From NCBI RefSeq assembly GCF_028583425.1, contig NC_072791.1, positions 190,502,311 through 190,566,310 on the forward strand: a stretch of DNA of 64,000 bases, written 5' to 3'. Of this stretch, positions 32,250 through 41,430 are shown in pieces. This DNA comes from Eublepharis macularius (lineage: Eukaryota > Chordata > Lepidosauria > Squamata > Eublepharidae). Each line of letters opens with the position of its first letter. Position 1 is the first letter of the stretch. A program made the translations under genes and the position numbers. The notes under the pieces were generated by a model that was given only the letters and a program-made list of their open reading frames with translations, was not told the DNA's origin and ran no database searches.

Positions 32250-32263
32250 ACAATAGATAACAT

Positions 32264-33159
32264 GGCTACTCTTCTGAAAGTATTATCTAGTAGACTTAAG
32301 AAGTATACTCTAAAGGTATTCTTCAAAAATATGTTTTAATAAATACAGTTAATTTACCTATACAGGACAGAATGAATGGGCATGTAGGCATGAGGCTTTC
32401 TCTAGATCTTGGGTGGGCTCCTGGCCAAACTCTAACCCCTGCAAGTATTCTGCAAGACAGACAAGTGAAATTGCAGGATCAGTACAGATGGATGAGCTCT
32501 CATGGCACAAAAAAATCTATAATACCGTTTCTTCCAAAATCATATCTTTCCTCCCTCAGTACTATGGGTTCTCTTTCCACATATCCAGTTGTGTGCTAAG
32601 GAACCAACCCAGGGAGAGGTGGGGTGCTCCTATGTAAGCATGCCCTAAGAAACAGCTGTATCTAATGAAAGAACCATTGTTCTAAACTGTATACAGCTCT
32701 TTGCTTATATCATAAAAAACTAGAAGGCAGCTGTTTACACTGGACCAAAGTTGGTAATAATTTGCCCTCAACTGCGATGAGTTCAGGCCATCCTAGTCTC
32801 TTACACTGGACAAAATAAGGTTGTGCAGCACAGGCATTTTAATTAACATAGCCCAAAGAAAGAAATGTACCTAAAAAAAAGAGCAACTAACAATGCGGTC
32901 CTAAGAAGAATACATCTGTCTAGGTCTATTAAAGTCAAGGGTATTAGAAGCATGTAAGTCTACTTAGGACTGTAGTGTAAATTGTGTAACCAGAAACCAT
33001 AGTAGAAACTAGTGAAAATAAATGTCTAGAAACAAAGATGGAGGAGGGGGGAAATATTTCTGTCCTCCTAAAGCTCAAGCTGCCTTTTGCTGCTGTCATT
33101 TGTAGCTCAGGCTCTAGCTGGTGATAACTTGAACAGATCTCTCAAAAAACTTTGAATCT
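32264..33159. other. Stretch with a small dispersed repeat
   Basis: 'gcggtcctaagaagaatacatctgtc' and 'gtaagtctacttaggactgtag' at 32895-32980 form a copy of the small palindromic repeat seen at 10205. The rest is unassigned. Confidence 0.4.
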
Positions 33160-33552
33160 TTGCAAGGGAAATTTGAGAATCCGAAAGCAGACACAACTCC
33201 CATTAAAGAAAGCTTGGAAAGCCTTTTGGCTCAGACAAATTATCTGAATAAATCAGTGGAAGAGGCAGAGGAGGGGGAAATCCTAAGTGGAAGAACAGCT
33301 GTGTATCCAGCTCCTCCCAGGAGGAAGCTACTGAAGACAGCTAAGTCTTTTTTAAAAAGTGTTGCCATCAAAAGTATTACAGTACTGTGGAGACAGGCAG
33401 AATTATTTCAGAATCAAATTATAGCTAAAAATATCCAGATTCCAGGCTTTCCTGTGGGGCTCATGAACCTAAATCCAACTGATGTCTCCTACGCTGATAG
33501 TACCCCAGATCTGTACTGTACTCCCATTCTCATATATTTTAGACCCCAATGA
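33160..33552 (+). CDS. Unassigned 130-codon open frame, possibly a decayed coding fragment
   Basis: The frame begins MQGKFENPKADTTP, has an acidic stretch (VEEAEEGEIL at about residues 33-42), a basic stretch (PPRRKLLKTAKSFLKS at about 52-67) and a C-terminal part with little charge. It is longer than most chance frames in the neighbourhood. A tgctgtcatttgtag acceptor-like site lies at about 33091-33105. I do not recognise a family, and it may be a retroelement structural-protein fragment or chance. No polyadenylation signal follows closely. Confidence 0.2.
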   Translation: MQGKFENPKADTTPIKESLESLLAQTNYLNKSVEEAEEGEILSGRTAVYPAPPRRKLLKTAKSFLKSVAIKSITVLWRQAELFQNQIIAKNIQIPGFPVGLMNLNPTDVSYADSTPDLYCTPILIYFRPQ

Positions 33553-33778
33553 TGGTTCTTTCATTATTGAAAGGTAGCTATTTTCCTGACTAGTCTGCTG
33601 GATTTGAAACCCTCATTGTGAAAACTCTCCGGTTTCAAAAAAAGAACAGTAAAACAGCAGACGCAAGACAAGCCAGACACTAGCTTGATCATTCAGCAAA
33701 AATATACATAAATTTAATCTCTTGATGAAGTTGTTTTAGCTATATTAACCCAAGCTCGGTTGAACACATGTATAAAAG

Positions 33779-34005
33779 AGAGCCATTGTGGTATAATGGT
33801 TAGCATGTCAGATCAGAATACGAGAGACCTGGGTTCGAATCCTCTCTCTGCCATGCAATCTTGCTAGGTGACTCTGGGCTAGTCTTTATCAGCCTAACTT
33901 TCCTCACAGGGTTGTTGTGCGGAGAATGGAGCAAAGGAGAATGATGCTGTAAGCTGCTTTGGGTTCCCTTCTGTAGGTATAAATATCAAAATAAATAAAG
34001 CAAAC
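33779..34005 (+). mobile_element. tRNA-derived SINE with well-preserved head, plus strand
   Basis: The head 'gccattgtggtataatggttag' (A box) and 'gggttcgaatcc' (B box, 33833-33844) is clearly tRNA-derived, with closest likeness to tRNA-Asp/Glu-type sequences. The body ('atcttgctaggtgactctggg', 'cctcacagggttgttgtg') and the end ('agctgctttgggttccc', 'aaataaataaag') are SINE. It is not a tRNA gene because there is no acceptor-stem pairing and a body follows. Confidence 0.8.
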
Positions 34006-34039
34006 AGATTGCTGGTTTGGGATTGCAAATTATAAATTA

Positions 34040-34150
34040 GTTTGTTGTAGCAAAAACATAAAAGAGTTTTGTAGAACCTTCCAGATTAATATTTATTGTG
34101 GCATAAACTTTCATGGGCTGCAGCCCCTTTCATCAAATGCATAACTTGAC
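34040..34150 (-). mobile_element. PLE-type 3' tail, minus strand
   Basis: 'ttgtagaaccttccagattaat', 'tggcataaactttcatggg' and 'cccctttcatcaaatgcat' follow tail order with strong decay. The core hairpin is reduced. Confidence 0.55.
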
Positions 34151-35261
34151 AACTCAGGTAACAGAATCAAATATACGTGGGGTGTGGGGTTGTGCAGAAG
34201 GGACTATGAACACCACCTATGACATGCAAGAGACATATAGCTTGTGACAGTTCTGGGCAAAATGCAGAAGTATACAGCACACTGACCATTCACTAACAAC
34301 TGTAACTGGTGATAACAAAAGACTACTTAGTTATGTTAAGCCATTTAATACTGGCAGAGGCTAAGAAAGGTGACCGATCTATTAAGCTCCTGTTTAAAAT
34401 GGAGGAGAGGGGGGAGATATTAGCCAGTATGGGTTCCCATTGGGAAGGTTATAAATGAAGTGAAATAATTAAATAAAACAATTGATACATTAATTCATCT
34501 GTTTCCTATCAGAGGGTTCCTTTGTTGAAGAATAGTGAGCCTCAGGTCAAATTAGACATTAAAGTCAGGCTCCTGTGGCAGAAGATTTCAATCTACTCAG
34601 ATACTCTGCAGCTGATATTCACTGTTCTTGAACAAAGGAACTTCAAAGGGAGATTTCAGTGCTAAATAAGAATTTATTGACAGGTTTCATAGTATTGATT
34701 CTTAGCCTCCACAAGTGTTAAGGAGCTTACCATAGCTAAGCAGGCTGTGATAACACCTATTACAGCTTTTATGAATGCTAATCTTGTCTACTTTTGTGTT
34801 TTGCATAAAAATGGTGTAAACTATACCTCCTGTATTTTATAGCTGTTTAACCATTGTTCACAATGCCAGTAACAACACCTTGTATATAATTCTGCAGATT
34901 TAGGCTTCACATCATGCATCTAGCCCATAAAAGCCCGCTCTTCAATAAAACTGTTAGTCTTCAAGATTCAGTTTTTGCTTTAACTCAGAGGTTGTTATCC
35001 TGGGATACCTGCTGCCTATTCTCTGAATGAATAAGAAATTTCAAAGCATTTCAGACATATCCGTTTGAGTTGCTCACGGGTCTAGGGACATGTAAACTTT
35101 CTCAGTGAGAGATATTTGCTCTTCTATTGGTTATACATGATGTATTAGCATAATATGAAAGGAAGACCAATCAGGAGCTTTTAATTTTATCAGGTATTGT
35201 TATGTCTCCTTCAGTTCACGCTGATTCAACCCTTAATATGTAAGCAACTAAATGTCTTTCT
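34151..35261. other. Stretch with nothing recognised
   Basis: Two phrases ('agcccgctcttcaataaaactg', 'gaaattaataaaac') hold AATAAA words, but no exon or repeat is recognised. Confidence 0.4.
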
Positions 35262-35538
35262 ACACAGGGATGCTGAAGTGTAGAAAGATGCAATGTTAGC
35301 TGAGAAGTGTAGTTTAAAAAGACAGAGCCAGCAGAGATCCCTCCTCTGTTCTGTCAATTTCACCTCCACTTCTGGGAGGCAAAGATGAAATTAACAAACC
35401 CTCTGAGGAGCAATCTCTGTTGGCTCTGTTTTTTAAAACTACCTGAAACTGACAGATCCTCTGGCTCTGTCTTTTAAAACTATGCTTCCTGGCTAACGTT
35501 GCATCTCCTTACACTCCCTACATTGAGCATCCCCGTAA
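35262..35538. mobile_element. Palindromic MITE, about 280 bp
   Basis: The left arm 'acacagggatgctgaagtg', 'agatgcaatgttagc' and 'gtttaaaaagacagagcca' mirrors the right arm, reversed: 'tacggggatgctcaatgtag', 'agatgcaacgttagcc' and 'gttttaaaagacagagcca'. A central inverted part (cctctg/cagagg) completes the hairpin. No coding. Confidence 0.65.
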
Positions 35539-35799
35539 GATGTCTCAAGCAGAGAGACTATCAGAGTCTTTTTACAAGGTAAATGATCATGTAAACAGAC
35601 ACGCATTTTGTTAGTCTGGAACTGCAATCTCAAACAGCTTCTAGCAATACTTTCCCATTACCTGCAGTTCATTCAGAGTGAAAGCAGTGCACGATCACAT
35701 TACAGATTAGTCTCTGTTTGATTCACACTGACTGCCCCAAGACTGACATAATGGATTTAAGATAGCGTTGTTGACCTAGAACCCATATAATGTCACTAG

Positions 35800-35995
35800 T
35801 TAATACAACTTGTGTTGTAATTGACTGAGTGCTGGACTTTGGTCTGACTAATCCTGGGTTCAAATCTTTGGTTAGCAATGAGGCTCACTTTGGTGAATCA
35901 CTTTCTCTCTCCTAACCAACCCAATAGGGTTATTGTAAAGGTGAACAAGGGGAGGATGGAACCTGAGGAATTTGTGATATCTGGAAGGGCATGAT
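35800..35995 (+). mobile_element. Diverged tRNA-derived SINE
   Basis: 'gactgagtgctggactttggtc' and 'cctgggttcaaatctttggttag' (B box ggttcaaatc) start a SINE body with 'cctaaccaacccaatagggttattg'. The A box is weak. Confidence 0.55.
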
Positions 35996-36864
35996 AAAAA
36001 TGAGGTATGTTCCTGGCTGCAACTAGAAATTTCCACATAGCAGATTCTTTTTCACTTGCTCTCATGAATACTACCATGACCAATGTGTTTATTACTGAAA
36101 AAATTATAGCTTATTTTCTCATGTGGGCTCAAGATGGATTACCTAATTTCATCAAAAAAACCCCATATACTCATATAAAACCACAACCACAGAACATACT
36201 AAAAATAAATAAATCATACTCTGCAGTCTTTCCTTCCTTATTAGCCGAGGTTAATGTCATGTTTGAGCTTTGGCAAAAGTGCTGGAAATAATTTCATGTC
36301 CTTAGTTTAAGATAGAGTATTTAAAATGTAAAATATATAGCCTGCGCTGGACTTTATAGTTCACATTTTAGCAAAGTGATGTGGAAGAATCATATTCGTT
36401 TTGACATTTTCCCATAAGTGAATAAGCGAAGCCCAAGTATCATAGATATTGGTCATCGTTGTTGGTATGTAAATTTTCAGTGCTCGTCTGATAGATTTAT
36501 AACCAGGGCTTGTGGTCTTCCTTTATTTTTTACATACATACAATACAGCATTTGATTTTGGCATTTGGTTTTGTGAATACAAGAAGTATGTAAATCCCAT
36601 GGTCAAATCACAGGATTATTTGTCTATGCAAAGCTTAATTAAAAGTAATGACTTAAATTTGTAATTCATCAAATGCTGAAATAATTATCTGCATAATGAA
36701 ACTGCACCACCGTTTTAATTACTTTTCAGTACCACTTTTCTTGATTGGTGGTAACATCTTTAGGCTTCAAAGGTTAAAGGTACTTTAAGGTGGGAAGCTG
36801 AAGACACTGCATTATAAAAAATTAGGATATCACTGACAGGAGTTGGGGCAGATCCCAATTCTAT
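35996..36864. other. Stretch with nothing recognised
   Basis: AT-rich; one 94-codon open frame (36007-36291) has no recognisable family. Confidence 0.4.
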
Positions 36865-37160
36865 CCATACCTCTCAAGGCTTGATGATGTCTTTTTGGGT
36901 GGCCGCCACAGAGAATGGTCAGTAGTGCCTTCATGAGGCAGGATTAGGGGCCAGTGCCCCAGAATTTCATCTCTTTTTTTGGCCGAGTGATAAATGGGGT
37001 CCATGATGAGGGGCCAGTGTGTGTCTGGGGAGGGGAGGAACCTCAGCAGGGTATAATTCCATTCACTCCACCCTCCAAAGCAGCCATTTTTCTCTAGAGG
37101 AACTGATCTCGGTAGTCTGGAGATGAGTTGTAATTCCTGAAAATCTCCAGGCCCCACCTT
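36865..37160. repeat. DNA-transposon-like squamate repeat
   Basis: 'ccaccctccaaagcagccattt', 'ctggagatgagttgtaattcc' and 'aaatctccaggccccacc' are typical of a common lizard repeat. A related end is at 37600-37680 ('agttgtaattctggaagaactcc', 'aagtcccacctgg'), so 36865-37680 may be one element or two neighbouring copies. Confidence 0.45.
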
Positions 37161-37914
37161 CATGAGAGGAAAAGGGCAGAAACAATATTCATAGTACTTA
37201 AGACAGGGTCAAAGTGAGATGTGTTAGCTGAATATTTTGAGCCTGTGAAGGAAAGGACCGAGATGAGAGAGATACGTTTAAGATCCATTCCCAAGCTCTG
37301 CAGGGCCAGTTGTTGCTCACAAGTGCAGTGCAATGAGAGGTGCTTCAGCCACCTTTCCTTCCTGCACTGCTTTTTCAAGCTGAAACAGCCCACGTGGATG
37401 TGTTCAACCCATTCTGGGACTCCATGTTTACTGATTGTGGTATGTGGATCCCTAGAATGGAGCAAACAGGGACCCCCTGCAGCTGTTTTGGCTTGGGAAA
37501 AGCTGAAGCCTCTCTCCAGCTTCATTTGAGAGCAGAAACAGGCCCTGCAGCTAGGGATCGATAGATCCCAGATATTACATGTATTGTGACCTGACCTGTC
37601 TCAGGTCACACATAAGGTTTAGTTGAGCCCTCAGTTGTAATTCTGGAAGAACTCCCCAAGTCCCACCTGGTAACCTTAAGCAAAGTGCAATAGGGAAAGA
37701 ATGCTAAGGCTTAACTATGACAGATTGAAACCAGAAATTTGATTTTATATTATTATTCTGAAGCAAATAGTGACAATGGAACTGTGAAATAAGTCAATAG
37801 CTTACACAATACCTTGCATTTGTACTGTTCAACATGTCTAAAAATATTCAGAATTGTATTATTAAAAAATGAAATCATTAAAGGAAAGATAATGAGCTAA
37901 ATTTGGTTATGTTT

Positions 37915-39076
37915 CAGATGGGTAACCATGCTGGTCTGCAGTAGAACAGTGGAGTTTTAGTCCAGTAGCATCTTAGAGACCAACAAGATTTTCAAGAGTC
38001 AAAGCTCTCTTCATCAAATACAAGAAGGAATGGAGATCCCTGAGCCTTTATATCCCAGCCAGAAGGTGGGAGCGGTGTTGCAAGGAAGGATGTCAGAATG
38101 CAAAGGTACAGTGCAACTTGATGAAATGGGAGGGGTGTAGCAAAGGAGAATGTCAGGATATAAAGATACAGTGGTACAATTCAGCTTGAGCAGAGCAGGA
38201 TCTACAACAGACATTTTTGGAATTGCAATACTCAGTTGACGTGGTAAAGAAACATATCGACAATGCCAGAATGATACTGAGGGATAACCTGCTACAATAT
38301 AGGCCCAAATGAACAACAACAGAACCCCACTGGTGGTCACATACAGCTCTCAGCTCAAACCAGTTCAACACATCATTAATGACTTGTAACTTGTTCTTGA
38401 CAATGATATCCTTCTACTACAAGCATTGGGAGGCAAACCTTTTCTTGCTCACAGACAGCCTCTAATCTTATCTCACTCACAATAATGTACAGACTCCAGG
38501 ACCAGGGCCCATAATAAACCTAGATGCCTACTCTGTCCCATATTGTCTGTCAACACAACCACTGGACCTAACAACACCACTTACCATCTCATATTCATTT
38601 GCTTGTTCATCTGCCAATGGCATATATGCTATCAAGTGTTAGCAACGTCCTTTTACTCTCTACATTGGACAAACACATCAGTCCCTATGTAAAACAACAA
38701 ATGGACATAAATTTGACATTAAAAACCACAACACTCAAAAACCAATGGGAGAACATTTTAACCTTCCAGGACATTCCATTGCTCACCTAAAAGTGGCTGT
38801 CCTTAAACAGAGAAATTTCAAGGGCAGATTACAACATGAGGTTGGTGAAATTGAGTTTATTCACAAATTCAGAACAATGGATCCCTCCCCGAGGTTGAAT
38901 AGAGACACAGAATTCTTATCTCACGATAGATACTAATTTCTGCTCTAATCAAGCTGCATTGTACCATTCTACCTTTACACCCTCCTATCTAATCAAGCTG
39001 CATTGTACCTGAGTATCCTTACACCCTTCCCTGCAACACCCCTCCCATCTTCCAGCTGGGATATAAAAGCTGAGGG
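37915..39076 (+). mobile_element. Penelope-like element with mirrored terminal units
   Basis: The left part (37915-38037) is an inverted tail of the gtccagtagcatcttagag type. Next come two tandem variants of a terminal unit (38037-38122 and 38123-38190). The interior codes for a decayed GIY-YIG endonuclease. The right end repeats the two units in reverse order and orientation (38944-38990 and 38991-39076, 'ctgggatataaaagctgaggg' against 'cctgagcctttatatcccagc'). This inverted terminal arrangement is known for PLEs. It also ties the dispersed tails in this window to PLEs. Confidence 0.75.
38625..38936 (+). pseudogene. PLE GIY-YIG endonuclease remnant
   Basis: The true frame reads YAIKC, then a stop at 38640-38642, then FTLYIGQT (YIG motif at 38661-38669), SLCKTTNGHKFDIKNH, MGEHFNLPGHSIAHLKVAVL and EIEFIHKFRTMDPSPRLN to a stop at 38936. 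The order GIY-like strand, YIG, arginine-rich helix, and 'HF...GHS' matches the PLE endonuclease and the better copy at 11931. The internal stop and missing catalytic context make it dead. Confidence 0.7.
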
Positions 39077-39079
39077 AAC

Positions 39080-39560
39080 TTCTGGGGGTTTGCCCTGCTG
39101 CCTGCTGGTGATCGGCAGGAGGTGGCAACCCTCCTGGCTATCACCCACCACCAGCAGGCAACACAAGAATGTGCTCAATGGGCACTCTTCTGGTGGGGCG
39201 CAACAGCATGTTTGTGAAGTAATGTCATTGCACCAGCTGCAAGCGTGCTCCTGCGGTTTACTGGGGTTAATTTTGGTCCTAAATGGACTGTATTTGCCCT
39301 GCGCAAAGCACAGGAGCATGCCTATGGCTGGTGTGATGATGTCACTTTCCAGAAATGATGTCCTCCTGCAAGCCTGGGTGTGTATGTGTGTGTGCTTCGT
39401 GCATGTGAGCAAAAAAGACTCCTGGGAAGGATGAAGCAAGTGCCAGGTCCTCCCCCCACGGGGAGGGTATAGGGACCTGGCAACCCTAGTGATGATGTCA
39501 CTTCTGGAAGTGACATCATCATGTACCAACTGGGAGTGCAAGTATGCCCAGTAAGCCCTG
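39080..39560. mobile_element. DNA-transposon-like repeat with ggcaaccctag end
   Basis: 'cctggcaaccctagtgatg' near 39478, 'gtgccaggtcctccccccac', and repeated 'gatgatgtcacttc' and 'gtgacatcatcatg' words give the region its structure. Long open frames on both strands (for example 38993-39541 minus) come from this GC-richer repeat and are not genes. Confidence 0.5.
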
Positions 39561-40479
39561 GACCCCTCCTCCTGTCGGTTACCCTGGATATCTCGTGGAT
39601 CTGTAAGGTTCCAGTGGACTCAAATCCTGCAAATTGTTTTTAAAACCCTTAACAACATTGGTGTTTTGTATAGTTTTTTTTTAAAGGAGCAGTGTGGCAA
39701 GTTGTGACTATGAAACATGCTGTCATAGACTACACACACCTTTAAAGCTCTTAGACTGCTTGAGATAATCACAGATGATGATTTCATTCTGACCTGTTTT
39801 GAATTCTCCAAAATATTGAGGCAGCTACTTGACAGTACTTTACAGACACACATACACTTGTACTATACGCAGGCAGATTAAGTCTTTTCGTTGGTCAGTC
39901 ACAATGTATATAAATAACTCTCAAATGAAAAATGCCTATGTAAAATTATGGCAAGAAAAATATGTAAAGCTAAGTTGGCTTTAAACGTTTGAAAAGTTGG
40001 GTGAACAATATTTCAACAAGTGTTTCCTCTGAACATAAAAATGTGAATTAAAATATTTTTATGTAGAGGACAAGAATCCCCCCTCAGTCATTTTAAGACA
40101 AACCATAACCCTTCAACACTGAATTTTATGACAACTCTGGAACATTCTTTCAGCAAAGGTTTTTATTTTGTATTATATATCAAGAACACCTTTTGAATCT
40201 GCGCTCCTAAATCCCAACAATTTCACACTCCTATGATACTGTAAACCCTTCAGGTTAAAAAAAACAAACCTTTGATTGACTAAAGCAGTGAACTATTCTC
40301 GCAGAACGTGGAAGCCACACAACTGGTTGCAACACGCAACATAAACACTGCAGGTAGTTTTTCATAAATATATCGTTGCTATAAACTCCACACGAAAGGC
40401 TTTGAAGCAGAAAACACAACCAACAACCCGCAAGCGATAGGAATAAAGCACTAACAGAGACAGGTCGCTTAATCTGAGA
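39561..40479. other. Intergenic stretch upstream of the CpG island
   Basis: Unique-looking AT-rich sequence without repeat signature. It could contain distal regulatory elements, but none is visible. Confidence 0.4.
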
Positions 40480-41430
40480 AAGACAGCCCCCACCCCTACC
40501 CGCGCCCGTTGACTCCATTGCAGCTCCCTTTGAATGCCATGCCCTCTTTTTCTCCCCTTTGACTTCTAGTTTGCACTGGCGATCCTGCAGAGGGAGGAGG
40601 GAACGCCAAAGGCCTGGGCAATCCTGCTGAGCCCCTTTCAGCTAATTGGTCCCAGATGGTTTTCGCTTCTTTCCATGCAACAGGAACTTTGGCCACTCGG
40701 GGGGTGGAGGAGGCTGGGAGCACGAACGGAGAGGAGGAAGGGAAAGGGTTACCCCAGCAGGGCAGCCGCGCCCAATAGGGTCTGGGGTCGAGCTTAGGCG
40801 GGCTGTAAACCCAGCCCAGACACGGTGAGGGGGAAGCGGCAAGACATCAATGGCAACCTGGAAGCTCCCCTCCCCTCCCCCAGCGTGAGCCTGGCTGCTC
40901 TGGGAAGGCGGCCTGAGGGAGAAATGTGGAAGGCGGGGACTGTTGCCGCCTGCTTCCAGTGAGCTCATCCCGCTCTGCCTTGCCTGGCTGGCGCGGCGAG
41001 GAGAGCCCGGCTCGGGACGCGCACCCAGAGAGACCCCTGAAAGCGCAGGGCTCTTAGCAAAGGCGGGTAAGTGGAGGAGGTGGTCGCCTTCGCGCCCCTC
41101 CCGGCTGTCTGGCGCGGGGGTGTTCACGAGGGCTTCTGCTCCCCGCTTTCTTTGCTCCTAGGTGGAAACAAAAGTGTGAGGCGAAGTTTCTGCCTGGGGA
41201 ATGTGCATGGGCATGTCTGCCTGCTCCCTCGGCGCATTTTCTCCTCAGCAGCGCGCCCTTGGTGTGGCGGGGAGACCCTCTTCGCGCAGGAGGGGTGCGC
41301 GACGGCGTTTTCTGGGGTGGAAAGGTGGCCGAGGTGGGTATGGCTGGGCGGGTGGCGGGGTTTGCAGGAGATTAGGGACTGTTATACTCCGTCTGCCACC
41401 CGCGAGCAAGGAGGAGTGAGCTTGTCTGGG
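40480..41430 (+). promoter_or_regulatory. CpG island promoter
   Basis: GC content and CG dinucleotides rise sharply in an otherwise AT-rich, CG-poor window. An inverted CCAAT box (attgg at 40645-40649), a direct CCAAT (40772-40776) and several GC-box-like words (ggcggg, gggcggg) are present. No TATA box is obvious, as usual for CpG-island promoters of broadly expressed genes. A splice donor at 41067 sets the direction to plus. The gene is not identified. Confidence 0.75.
40900..41066 (+). other. Putative non-coding first exon ending at a splice donor
   Basis: The exon 3' end ctcttagcaaaggcgg is followed by GTAAGTGG (41067-41074), a strong donor. A 12-codon upstream frame starts at ATG 40924-40926 and stops at 40960-40962. 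No longer frame runs through the donor with a good start context. The 5' border is a guess because the transcription start cannot be placed. Confidence 0.45.

Noticed and set aside
33779..33850. tRNA gene
   Set aside because: A and B boxes are good, but no acceptor stem pairs and the sequence continues into a SINE body and tail.
38993..39541. 182-codon minus-strand open frame
   Set aside because: It lies inside a PLE end and a DNA-transposon-like repeat (ggcaaccctag end), so it is a repeat shadow.
40642..41127. 161-codon minus-strand open frame in the CpG island
   Set aside because: GC-rich DNA has few stop codons. The peptide is a low-complexity Pro/Ser/Gly/Arg mix with no domain, and other frames are open over the same place.
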